In this document: positions 1 through 6,672 of the stretch, in pieces
Layout: each line of letters opens with the position of its first letter
How positions within the stretch are numbered: the first letter of the stretch is position 1
NCBI GenBank assembly: GCA_005772945.1
Contig: SXIE01000016.1
Span: 1 to 21,997, forward strand
Source of the DNA: Pseudomonadota bacterium
GTDB lineage: Bacteria; Myxococcota; UBA9042; PHBI01
Reading direction: 5' to 3'
DNA length: 21,997 nucleotides
Notes under the pieces: generated by a model
What the model saw: the letters and a program-made list of their open reading frames with translations, nothing else
Database searches by the model: none
Told to the model about the DNA's origin: nothing
Program-made: the position numbers and the translations under genes

Positions 1-1
1 C

Positions 2-664
2 GAATTGCCGATCGATCTCCAGCCCAAGCTCCTGCGCGCCCTCGAGAAGGGCGAGTTCAAGATGGTCGGCGACAGCGTGCGCAAGACCAGCGATGTGCGC
101 ATCATCGCGGCCACCAATCGCAACCTCGAGCGCGAGTGCGAGGCGGGGAACTTCCGCGAGGATCTCTACTACCGCCTGGCCGTCATCAAGGTCCGCCTGC
201 CCGCCTTGCGCCAGCGTCCCGAGGATATCCCGATGCTGGTCGAGAGCTTCCTCGCGGCCTCGGGCTCGTCGGACGTGCAGGTCGGGTGGGACACGATGCG
301 GCGCCTGCAGGCGCATCCCTGGCCGGGCAACGTGCGCGAGCTCAAGAACTACGTCGATCGCGCGGTGGTCCTGGCCGAGCACGGGCGCCTCGAGACGCGG
401 CATCTCGGCACGCGCGGACTCCGCCAGGAGAGCGCGGTCGAGGATGTGTCGAGCAGCAACGGCGAGCGCCTGACGCTGGCGGTCGACATCGAGCTGCCTT
501 TCAAGGACGCCAAGGCGACGTTGCTCGACACGTTCGAGACGCGCTACTGGCAGCGCCTCCTCGATGCCACCGGCGGCAACATCTCGGAGGCGGCGCGCCG
601 CGGCGGGATCCACCGGAAGTCGCTCGAGTACATCGTCAAGAAGCTGGATCTGCGCGGATCGTGA
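2..664 (+). CDS. Sigma-54-dependent transcriptional activator, C-terminal part (5' end outside window)
   Basis: This is the C-terminal 220 residues of a bacterial enhancer-binding protein, an AAA+ ATPase that remodels the sigma-54 RNA polymerase closed complex. The frame is open to the left edge, so the start and any receiver, PAS or FHA sensor domain lie outside the window. Visible parts, in order: the ELPIDLQPKLLRALEKGEF segment, the sensor-I stretch RIIAATNRNLE, the FREDLYYRLAVIKVRLPALR block with RPEDIPML, and the sensor-II helix HPWPGNVRELKNYVDRAV. A linker of about 40 residues follows. The end is a Fis-type helix-turn-helix (GGNISEAARRGGIHRKSLEY), in which the usual 'GR..SRKTLY' region reads GGIHRKSLEYIVKKL. 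The class is certain; target and signal cannot be told. No clear terminator follows the TGA. Confidence 0.96.
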   Translation, partial: ELPIDLQPKLLRALEKGEFKMVGDSVRKTSDVRIIAATNRNLERECEAGNFREDLYYRLAVIKVRLPALRQRPEDIPMLVESFLAASGSSDVQVGWDTMRRLQAHPWPGNVRELKNYVDRAVVLAEHGRLETRHLGTRGLRQESAVEDVSSSNGERLTLAVDIELPFKDAKATLLDTFETRYWQRLLDATGGNISEAARRGGIHRKSLEYIVKKLDLRGS

Positions 665-723
665 CGGCGACGGGGCCGCGCAGAGGAGCGCCGAAGGCCG
701 TTCTCGCGGCATGCACACGTTTT

Positions 724-753
724 TTGGACGACCCGCGGATTTGGCCCTAGGCT
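724..753 (+). promoter_or_regulatory. Possible sigma-70-type promoter upstream of the mini sigma-like gene
   Basis: TTGGAC at 724-729 and TAGGCT at 748-753 are separated by 18 bases, 87 bases before the chosen GTG start at 841. The -35 match is fair and the -10 match weak. It lies just after a T-run (719-725) in an otherwise GC-rich gap. This is motif reading only. Confidence 0.25.
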
Positions 754-840
754 CGCTGTGTGCGCGCCGAAGTCCCCAGTGAAAGCCGCGATGCGACTCA
801 CCGGGGAATGATCGAGCGGCACGCTGATGGAGGACGAGAC

Positions 841-1122
841 GTGACGAAAGTTGGAACACAAACGATTACGCGGGTCCGTACGCAGATCGGCGAGGCTTTC
901 GAGCAAGCGGGTCTGACGCGGGAAGAGGAGCTGGTCCTCCGTCTACGCCATGGGATCAGCGCGCCGGCGGCGACGACGCTGTCGTTCCGGGGCGAGGGCC
1001 AGCCGGAGCTGCAGGCCAAGCTGGCGTTCATCGAGGCCTCGGCCATCGATGCGCTGCGCGCCGGCGGGGCCGAGGCGGATGCGGACGAGGACGCGATCAT
1101 CGATCGCCTCAAGTCGATCTGA
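841..1122 (+). CDS. Small sigma-70 region-4-like protein
   Basis: This is a 93-aa cytosolic protein. The frame is open from 760, but the GTG at 841 has a strong GGAGGA ribosome-binding site at 829-834 and is preferred over the GTG at 760 or the ATG at 808. Residues from LTREEELVLRLRHGI to IEASAIDALR align without gaps, over 49 positions, with region 4 of primary sigma factors (E. coli RpoD LTAREAKVLRMRFGI to IEAKALRKLR, recalled from memory; about 18 identities). The region-4.1 helix and the final IEA.A...LR helix are kept. The DNA-recognition helix (VTRERIRQ in RpoD) is replaced by ELQAKLAF, losing the basic and acidic residues that read the -35 element. Regions 1 to 3 are absent. The tail is acidic (EADADEDAIIDRL). 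It may touch RNA polymerase or a sigma partner without normal DNA reading, but that role is inference. Confidence 0.8.
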   Translation: MTKVGTQTITRVRTQIGEAFEQAGLTREEELVLRLRHGISAPAATTLSFRGEGQPELQAKLAFIEASAIDALRAGGAEADADEDAIIDRLKSI

Positions 1123-1145
1123 ACTGGTTCGCGTGAGGGCCCGAA

Positions 1146-1166
1146 GGCCCGCCTCCCAGGCGGGTC
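1146..1166 (+). terminator. Stem-loop after the mini sigma-like gene, terminator-like
   Basis: A 9-bp stem (GGCCCGCCT pairing with AGGCGGGTC, one G-U pair) closes a CCC loop, 24 bases after the stop at 1122. No T-run follows, so intrinsic termination is uncertain; RNA 3'-end protection is the alternative. Confidence 0.35.
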
Positions 1167-1226
1167 CAAGGGGCGTGATAAGGGGCGACGTGCACGCGGG
1201 AGACCGCTGCCGGCGTCCCTTTTTGC

Positions 1227-1285
1227 GTTTGAAAGTCCGCTCTTGGGCAGCCTGGCTCGTCGTCAGGCCTGCCGCAAACTCATGG
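1227..1285 (+). repeat. Interspersed hairpin repeat, copy 1
   Basis: Bases 1241-1257 (TCTTGGGCAGCCTGGCT) recur exactly, in inverted orientation, at 4845-4861. Similarity continues imperfectly on both sides: GTTT about 10 bases before, and a CAGGC..CCGC.AA block after. In this copy the arms GGCAG-CCTG and CAGG-C-CTGCC can pair, with one bulged base. It lies between two plus-strand genes and is not coding. It resembles a small palindromic dispersed element (REP or MITE type), but no family is recognised. Confidence 0.6.
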
Positions 1286-1419
1286 CTTTGGGCCGCGTGC
1301 GTCGCCCACGAGCGCCTCGTTTTGGCGCCTTGGGGCGGGTGACTTGCGACCGGGCGACGCTTCGCGGTAAGGGACGAGCAAGCCTGTGTATGGCAGGTAC
1401 TCCGTCCAGAGAGGCCCCG

Positions 1420-2274
1420 ATGTCGACCGCGTTCGTGAGTGTTCCGCTCTTTCACGGCATCGACGAGTCCGGCTTGCGGGGCTTGGGCGAGGTCTTCGAG
1501 CGCTTTTCGGCGCCCGCCGGCCACGTCCTCTTCTCGGCGGGCGAGACGGCCGATCAGCTCTATCTGCTGGTCGATGGGCGCGTGGCGCTGCACGAGGAAG
1601 GCGAGAAGACGATCGATCTGCAGCCGGTGTCGCTCATCGGCGAGCTCGGCGCGATGGTCGGTCTCATCCGCCGCGTGACCGCGGTAGCGCAGGCGCCGTC
1701 GGTGTTCCTGCGCGCCTCGGGCGCCGCGCTGCGTGGGTTCTTCGAGCGCAACGCGCAGGTCGCCGTCCAGTTCTATCAGAACCTGCTCGGCATGGCGGCC
1801 GACAAGATCCGGCGCGACGAGCGGCGCATCGACGACATGCGTCGCAACCTCATCAAGACGCAGAAGTCGCTGAAGGCCATGCGCGACCTCATCCTCGAGA
1901 GCCCGTCGACCGCCCTCTCGGGGCCGCTGCACGAGATCGTCGAGGGGATCATCGCGCAGAACCGCCGCGCCAACTACATCGTCGAGCCGCCGGCGGCCCT
2001 GCCCGTCAACGTGCGCCTGCCCTCGGGCCAGGTCCACACGGTCGAGCAGATGTCGCGGCAGTTCATCGTGGTGCCGGCGGCGGCTGCCACGACCGAGGAG
2101 GGCGACTGGCGCGGGGTCTTGATGCTGCCGTCGGCGCAGATCCCCATCGCGGGCGGACTCGAGCGCGCGTCGCCCGACAAGACCCGCATCAACCTCGATC
2201 TGCTCATCGACGAATACTCGCAGCTGCTCGAGGAGTACCTGACGCAGGCGCAGCTCCTCGACATCGTCCTGTAG
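1420..2274 (+). CDS. Cyclic nucleotide-binding domain protein with C-terminal degenerate PilZ-like domain
   Basis: This is a 284-aa cytosolic regulator. The ATG at 1420 is chosen because AGAGAGG lies at 1408-1414, five bases away; an in-frame ATG at 1390 has no such site. Residues 8-118 form a CRP-like cNMP-binding beta-barrel (PAGHVLFSAGE; YLLVDGRVAL; phosphate-binding cassette SLIGELGAMVGLIRRVTAV with Arg84/Arg85). A charged helix, perhaps coiled coil, spans 118-160. The CRP winged helix is missing. Residues about 181-284 read like a PilZ domain (NRRANY; LPVNVRLPSG; VEQMSRQFIVV; WRGVLMLPSAQIPIAG; final helix LLIDEYSQLLEEYL). The c-di-GMP motifs RxxxR and (D/N)xSxxG are not intact. It probably senses a nucleotide and acts by protein contact. 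The cNMP domain is firm; the PilZ reading is by eye. Confidence 0.85.
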   Translation: MSTAFVSVPLFHGIDESGLRGLGEVFERFSAPAGHVLFSAGETADQLYLLVDGRVALHEEGEKTIDLQPVSLIGELGAMVGLIRRVTAVAQAPSVFLRASGAALRGFFERNAQVAVQFYQNLLGMAADKIRRDERRIDDMRRNLIKTQKSLKAMRDLILESPSTALSGPLHEIVEGIIAQNRRANYIVEPPAALPVNVRLPSGQVHTVEQMSRQFIVVPAAAATTEEGDWRGVLMLPSAQIPIAGGLERASPDKTRINLDLLIDEYSQLLEEYLTQAQLLDIVL

Positions 2275-2310
2275 CCGGGCATTCGTTTGTACACCAACGA
2301 TCGCGCCCGG
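2275..2310 (+). terminator. Stem-loop directly after the cNMP-domain gene
   Basis: The outer stem CCGGGC (2275-2280) pairs perfectly with GCCCGG (2305-2310). An inner stem pairs CGTT (2284-2287) with AACG (2296-2299). It begins on the base after the stop codon. No T-run follows, so it may protect the RNA end rather than act as an intrinsic terminator. Confidence 0.4.
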
Positions 2311-2432
2311 AGACGCCGCGTCGCGTCGTGAAGGCAGGTTGACTTTCGGCAGCGAACGGCTCCCTCGACAGCGGACGAGAGACGGCGTAAAGCGTCGCCC
2401 TCACGCCCATCGCTCATCGAGTAGGAGGAACC

Positions 2433-4775
2433 ATGCGTCGTTTGTGGACCAGCTTGTCGCTCACCGCCGCGGTCGCCGCGTGCGATCCCTCGGGCCCCGC
2501 GCCCGGTCGGTCTCCCGCCGAGGCGCCCCCCGCGCCGGTCCTGACCGTCCCCGCGCCGGTCCTGCCGACCCCCGCGAACCCGACCCCGATCGCCGCGCAG
2601 GGCGCCGGCGCCGCCGCGGGCGGGGCCGACAAGCTCAAGACCTGGCAGGCCGTGCACGCGCTCATCTCTACCGGCATCGCCCAGGCGCGCGCGGTCTCGG
2701 GCACCGAGGCCATCGCCCTCACCAGCGACAACCTCGTCGGCGTCACCAAGGACGGCGGCTCGACCTGGACCTGGCAGCGCCCGCAGAACGGCACCGTGAC
2801 GGCCATCGCCGGCGCCGCCGGCGGCCCCTTCGCGATCGTCGGTCGCGCCGGTTTCGCCGCGTTCTCGCCCGACGGCAAGGCGTGGACCGATCTCCCGCGC
2901 TTCGCCGACGAGGACCTCGTGGCGGTCGCCGCCGACACGGCGAACGGCATCGTCGCCCTCACGCGCGGCGGGGCCTGGATCCACTACGGCGCCGACGGCA
3001 AGAACGGCGTGACCGGTGCCTTCCCCGACAACGCCAAGCCGCGCGCGCTCGTGCTGCAGGGCGGCCAGTTCGTCGCGACCGGCGCCGGCAAGACCAACTA
3101 CGGCGCGATCGATGGCGTCGCGTGGAATGCCCTCGCCCCCGCCCCCACGGCGGCCGCGCTGCGCGCCTTCCCGACCAGCCAGGGCGCGTGCGCGCTCGGC
3201 CGCGTCGAGAAGCTGACCGGCGTCGTGTGCGAGGTCAAGGGCCAGGCCTACGGCCTGAGCGACACCGTCACGGTGGTCAACGCCAAGGGCGTCGTCTTCA
3301 CCACCTCGGATGGCGGCGGAAGCTGGCACGCGGCGCTGCCGCCGATCGCGTCGGTCAACGGCGTCGTCGCCGCCGGCACGTCGATTGTTGCATATGGAAA
3401 CAACGGTGCGGTGGCAGTGTCGGCCGACGCCGGGACGACCTGGACGGTCGCGCAGACCGGGACGACCAAGGGGCTCAAGACCGCCTTTGTCGAGGGTGCG
3501 AACGTGCTCCTCGCGGGTGACGGCGGGACCATCCTGCGCTCGGCCGACAGCGGCGCGACCTGGGCGCTCGCGACGACCCCGGCCACGACCGGCGTGAAGC
3601 AGCTCGCGAACGTCGGCGGCAAGCTCGTCGCCTCGCTTGGGGCCAAGGGCTGGGAGAGCGCCGACGGCGGCGCGAGCTGGACCGAGATGCTCGATCCGGC
3701 GCCGCTCGCGACGCTGGTACCGCCGGCCAAGGCGGGCAAGTGCGAGGCGCGTCAGCCGGCCGCCGGCGAGGTCTGCAGCTACAGCAAGCTCGTCACGAGC
3801 CCGACCGGATTGCCGAACGCACGCGGTCTGTGGATGCAGGGCGACCAGGGGATCGCCTGGGGCGATTATGGGCTCGCGCTCATGACGGCCGACGGCGGCA
3901 AGAGCTGGAAGGTCGCGTCGGGCCTCGGCTCGCGCGGGGTCTCGACGTTCGATGTCGGCGGCCAGATCGTCGCCGGGACGACCGGGCGCTACTGGATCGC
4001 GTCGACCGATGCGGGGCAGACGTTCCGGATCGGCGAGCTCCCGAAGAACAGCGGTACCCCGTACATGACCAGGGTCGGCAAGGACGGTACCGCGTGGATC
4101 GTCGGTTCGAACGGCACGGTGCTGCGTTGGAACGGGACGGGCTTCGATCCTGTCGACGTCGTCCAGAACGGCAAGAAGGTCACGACCAGCTTCGTGGCCA
4201 TCCAAGAGGCGGGCGGCGCCGGCGAGGCGGGCGCGAACCTCTATCTGTCGGGCCCGCGCGGCGAGCTCTTCCGTTCCGAGGACAAGGCCGCCAGCTGGAC
4301 CAAGGTCCCGACCGGCGTCACGCAGCCCATCCAGCGGGTGGCCGCCGATGGCGACAACGTAGTGGCCGTGACGCTCTCGGAGCGCAGCGGCGGCAACCTC
4401 CTGCTCAAGTCCGAGGACGGCGGCAAGCACGTCGCGATCGTGCGCGAGGTGAGCCACGCAGGTGGGGTCGACGTCCTGAAGCTCGAGGGTGGGGCCCTGA
4501 CCTACCGCGACCGCACGTCGAACGACTTCGGCGCGAGCTGGAACAAGCTCAGCGATAAGTACTGGAACGAGGCCATCGACCTCGGCGACGGCTCGGGCGT
4601 CCGGCTCGTGAACTTCGACTCGCGCTACACGCGCGACACCATCTATCTCGCGGGCGGCGAGAAGGACGACTTCGTCATTCTCGATGCGATCCAGACCCGG
4701 CTTGCGCGCTTTGCGTGCTCGAAGGATAGTGGCTGCTGGATGCTGTACGGCGGCGAGGTCTATCGTCCGCTGTGA
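2433..4775 (+). CDS. BNR/Ycf48-like beta-propeller lipoprotein
   Basis: This is a 780-aa predicted surface or periplasmic lipoprotein. A strong AGGAGG site lies just before the ATG at 2433. The signal has two arginines, a hydrophobic run and the lipobox VAAC (Cys17). Residues 18-60 are a Pro/Ala tether with a 21-base direct repeat in the DNA (copies at 2530 and 2551). The rest carries about eleven Asp-box (BNR) motifs of the form S-x-D-x-G-x-T-W: KDGGSTW, PDGKAW, SDGGGSW, ADAGTTW, ADSGATW, ADGGASW, ADGGKSW, TDAGQTF, EDKAASW, EDGGKH, NDFGASW. They are spread over 700 residues, enough for one large or two smaller propellers of the sortilin/Ycf48 type. A Cys-containing insertion (KCEARQPAAGEVCSY) splits the array near residue 440. 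No sialidase catalytic set is seen, so a binding or scaffold role is more likely than an enzyme. Confidence 0.92.
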   Translation: MRRLWTSLSLTAAVAACDPSGPAPGRSPAEAPPAPVLTVPAPVLPTPANPTPIAAQGAGAAAGGADKLKTWQAVHALISTGIAQARAVSGTEAIALTSDNLVGVTKDGGSTWTWQRPQNGTVTAIAGAAGGPFAIVGRAGFAAFSPDGKAWTDLPRFADEDLVAVAADTANGIVALTRGGAWIHYGADGKNGVTGAFPDNAKPRALVLQGGQFVATGAGKTNYGAIDGVAWNALAPAPTAAALRAFPTSQGACALGRVEKLTGVVCEVKGQAYGLSDTVTVVNAKGVVFTTSDGGGSWHAALPPIASVNGVVAAGTSIVAYGNNGAVAVSADAGTTWTVAQTGTTKGLKTAFVEGANVLLAGDGGTILRSADSGATWALATTPATTGVKQLANVGGKLVASLGAKGWESADGGASWTEMLDPAPLATLVPPAKAGKCEARQPAAGEVCSYSKLVTSPTGLPNARGLWMQGDQGIAWGDYGLALMTADGGKSWKVASGLGSRGVSTFDVGGQIVAGTTGRYWIASTDAGQTFRIGELPKNSGTPYMTRVGKDGTAWIVGSNGTVLRWNGTGFDPVDVVQNGKKVTTSFVAIQEAGGAGEAGANLYLSGPRGELFRSEDKAASWTKVPTGVTQPIQRVAADGDNVVAVTLSERSGGNLLLKSEDGGKHVAIVREVSHAGGVDVLKLEGGALTYRDRTSNDFGASWNKLSDKYWNEAIDLGDGSGVRLVNFDSRYTRDTIYLAGGEKDDFVILDAIQTRLARFACSKDSGCWMLYGGEVYRPL

Positions 4776-4782
4776 GCACGCG

Positions 4783-4822
4783 GGACGCCGCTGCGCGGAC
4801 CTGATCTGCGCAGCGGCCGTCC
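4783..4822 (+). terminator. Strong stem-loop after the BNR lipoprotein gene
   Basis: GCCGCTGCGC (4787-4796) pairs perfectly with GCGCAGCGGC (4808-4817) around an 11-base loop. Four more pairs (GGAC with GTCC) add beyond a one-base bulge. It lies a few bases after the stop at 4775. No T-run follows. It is probably an RNA 3'-end structure or non-canonical terminator. Confidence 0.45.
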
Positions 4823-4875
4823 GGATTCGCGGAAAGCCTGGCCAAGCCAGGCTGCCCAAGAATGGGACACGAAAC
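4819..4875 (-). repeat. Interspersed hairpin repeat, copy 2 (inverted relative to copy 1)
   Basis: The perfect palindrome AGCCTGGC (4835-4842), loop CAA, GCCAGGCT (4846-4853) lies inside the repeat. Bases 4845-4861 are the exact reverse complement of 1241-1257. The flanking ATTCGCGG and AAAC blocks match the outer parts of copy 1 imperfectly. It sits between the BNR gene and the VOC gene, close to the VOC start. Confidence 0.6.
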
Positions 4876-4901
4876 AGCGACTGATGGAAAGCGAGCTGCC
4901 G

Positions 4902-5714
4902 ATGAGCGCGACGGGCAGGTTCCTGTTCCACGATTTGATGACGACCGATCTCCCCAAGAGCGCCGAGTTCCTTGCGGGACTCCTGGGCTTGGAGGTCGCG
5001 GTCGTCGAGGGGGAGGTCGCGTACTGCGTGCTGCTGCGGCCGGGCACGAACCAGGCGATCGTCGGGCTCGTGCCGATCATGGCGAACGAGGAGACGCGTA
5101 GCCACTGGGTTGGCTATCTGGGCGTGCCGGACGTCGTGGCCGCGGTCGCTCACACGCGCGAGGCGGGCGGCACCGTGCATGCGCAGCCGGGCGCGGCCGA
5201 GCAGGACGAGGGCGAGGACGCGCCCGACGTGCCGACGACGGGGCACGGCCCGGCGCTCGCGATCGTGACCGATCCGGCCGGCGCCGTCCTCGGGCTGGTG
5301 CCGACGCCGGAGGCCGAGCCGGATGCCGGCGGGGACGGCGGGGACGTCGCGCCCGTCGGCGAGATCGCCTGGGTCGAGCTCCTGACGGTCGCACGCGAGG
5401 CGGTCGGGGCGTTCTTCTCGACGCTCGTCGGGTGGGAGCTCGGGGCGGCGCACACGCGCTTTGGTGAGGGCGAGGCCCACGCGCTCTTCCACGCTGGGCG
5501 CGTGTTCGGGCTCGTGCGCGACCTGCCGGCCGGCAGCCCGATCCCGCCGCACTGGATGTACTATTTCCGGGTGTCGAACCTGGACGAGGCGCTCGCGGCG
5601 ACGCGCCGTCTGGGCGGGTTCTATTACGAGGATCCGGGGGTCGTCGACGGTGGACGCCGGGCGATCGTCCTCGATCCGACTGGGGCGCCGATCGGGCTCT
5701 GGCAGCTCGGGTGA
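4902..5714 (+). CDS. Two-domain VOC (glyoxalase/bleomycin-resistance fold) protein
   Basis: This is a cytosolic protein of 270 aa, with no signal. The ATG at 4902 has GGAAAGCGAG upstream at good spacing; the in-frame ATG at 4884 would add six residues. Two vicinal-oxygen-chelate modules are visible. The first (residues 4-130) starts GRFLFHDLMTTDLPKSAEFLAGLLG and ends TDPAGAVLGLVP. The second (about 145-270) starts GEIAWVELLTVAREAVGAFFSTLVGW and ends LDPTGAPIGLWQLG. A Gly/Asp-rich linker joins them. The pattern '(W/F)HELMTTD...A..FY..LLGW' is that of the CFP-30B/SgaA-like VOC subfamily, whose substrates are mostly unknown. His10 is a possible metal ligand, but the full metal set is not clear in the second module. 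Function stays open: lyase, dioxygenase or drug-binding protein. Confidence 0.9.
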   Translation: MSATGRFLFHDLMTTDLPKSAEFLAGLLGLEVAVVEGEVAYCVLLRPGTNQAIVGLVPIMANEETRSHWVGYLGVPDVVAAVAHTREAGGTVHAQPGAAEQDEGEDAPDVPTTGHGPALAIVTDPAGAVLGLVPTPEAEPDAGGDGGDVAPVGEIAWVELLTVAREAVGAFFSTLVGWELGAAHTRFGEGEAHALFHAGRVFGLVRDLPAGSPIPPHWMYYFRVSNLDEALAATRRLGGFYYEDPGVVDGGRRAIVLDPTGAPIGLWQLG

Positions 5715-5769
5715 GCCGTTGGGTGGGGCGCGCGGGGCCGATTCGTCGCGGGCGAGCGCTCTGTGCTCT

Positions 5770-5787
5770 TCGCGAGCGGACTCGCGA
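5770..5787 (+). terminator. Short perfect stem-loop downstream of the VOC gene
   Basis: TCGCGAG (5770-5776) pairs with CTCGCGA (5781-5787) around a CGGA loop, 55 bases after the stop. No T-run follows. It may end or stabilise the VOC transcript. Confidence 0.3.
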
Positions 5788-5796
5788 CGACAGTGC

Positions 5797-5825
5797 TTGC
5801 CAAGGGAGGGTCGCTGCGGTATCTG
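5797..5825 (+). promoter_or_regulatory. Weak sigma-70-type promoter candidate for the cysteine-cluster operon
   Basis: TTGCCA (5797-5802) and TATCTG (5820-5825) are 17 bases apart. The -35 matches 5 of 6 consensus bases and the -10 matches 3. It would give a leader of about 260 bases before 6097. It has the same form as the candidate upstream of the acylase (TTGCCG, 17 bases, TATCCA). Confidence 0.25.
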
Positions 5826-6096
5826 CCCGACGATCCTTACACCGGGCCAGAATCGAGTCGCGTTCGACGTGGACCGCCTTACGGCGTTGTTCGTGCGGGC
5901 GCGAGGCTGGCGCGCCGCTGTCCCTTCGGATGGACGCACACCCCTGCACCATCCCCCACCCTGCAAAGCGGCGCGCAGGTCAACTCGGCTTTGGGCCGGC
6001 CTTACCCTGGGCCTCGGTCGCGCGTGATGTGCGGCCCGGGTCCGCGTGCCGTGCGTGCGACGTGGGCGCGGCCGATGCGGTCCCGGCGCCGCTGCG

Positions 6097-6672
6097 ATGA
6101 CCGGCGTCGAGCTCGGTGCGGGCGCGGCGGCGGGGATCTGCCGAGACTGTAAGACGCGCGATTGCTGTTCGAGCGAGGTGGGGTTGAGCGGCGCCGACGT
6201 CGTACGGATCGCGCGCACGCTGCAAGTCAATCCCGAGCACTTTGCGGCGCTCGCCCCGATGGTTGGCGGCGCCGCGCACGGCAGCGAGCAGGTCCGTCTC
6301 GGGCGAAGCGGCGTGCCTCATCGTCTGGTGCTGCGGCGGCGTGAGACTGCGCCGGGTCGTGGCGATCGGGTTTGCACCTTTCTCCTGGAGCTGCGTGGGG
6401 GCCGCCGGTTGTGCGGCCTCGCCGAGCTCGCGCCTGCCGCCTGCCGCCTCTTCCCGCGCGACGTGGACGGAGGTCTGCACACGGGCCCTGGTTGCTGGCG
6501 CGCGTGGACCGAGGAGGAGGCGCCGCGGAACGAGGCGGCCACCGCCGTGGCGATCGCCGAGCGCACGCGCTGGCACGCCGTCGTCGCGACCTGGAACGCG
6601 CGCGTCGTGGAGGTCGAGGGCGAGGTAGACCGTGCGACGTTCCTCGCGCATCTCTTCACGGCCTACGCATGA
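6097..6672 (+). CDS. YkgJ-family cysteine-cluster protein (first of a tandem pair)
   Basis: This is a cytosolic protein of 191 aa from the ATG at 6097; upstream in-frame codons look non-coding, though the ribosome site is weak. The N-terminal cluster C15-x2-C18-x4-C23-C24 and the later C93-TFL...C106...C116-RLFP follow the YkgJ/UPF0153 pattern 'CxxC..CC ... C.FL...C.IY..RP..CR.FP'. That family is thought to bind zinc or iron; its biochemical role is not settled. The middle 'RP' step is less standard here (AELAPAACRLFP). The C-terminal 70 residues are helical-looking and unassigned. The stop codon overlaps the next start (ATGA), so the two genes are probably translated together. Confidence 0.85.
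   Translation: MTGVELGAGAAAGICRDCKTRDCCSSEVGLSGADVVRIARTLQVNPEHFAALAPMVGGAAHGSEQVRLGRSGVPHRLVLRRRETAPGRGDRVCTFLLELRGGRRLCGLAELAPAACRLFPRDVDGGLHTGPGCWRAWTEEEAPRNEAATAVAIAERTRWHAVVATWNARVVEVEGEVDRATFLAHLFTAYA

Larger units (their letters stand above)
5715..6096. other. Non-coding gap of 382 bp
   Basis: No open frame here has recognisable protein features. I see a 7-bp perfect stem near its left end (listed separately) and one weak promoter-like pair at 5797-5825. The stretch is less regular in codon-position GC than its neighbours. No tRNA, no hairpin-repeat copy and no mobile-element end were found. Confidence 0.5.

Noticed and set aside
2339..2367. TTGACT at 2339 as a -35 box for the BNR lipoprotein
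   Set aside because: No acceptable -10 sequence lies at 16-18 bases; the bases there are CCCTCG-like.
2433..4775. Sialidase enzyme, because of the many Asp-box motifs
   Set aside because: No arginine triad, FRIP motif or other catalytic set is seen; Asp boxes also mark non-enzymatic propellers.
5715..6096. Possible small gene in the gap before the cysteine-cluster pair
   Set aside because: The open frames there have Arg/Pro-rich shadow-like translations, no ribosome site and no domain.
1974..6230. Minus-strand open frame of over 1400 codons antisense to the cNMP, BNR and VOC genes
   Set aside because: It opposes three genes with clear domains and ribosome sites, is rich in Arg/Ala/Pro/Asp from GC-rich antisense codons, and shows no domain. 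It is a GC artefact.
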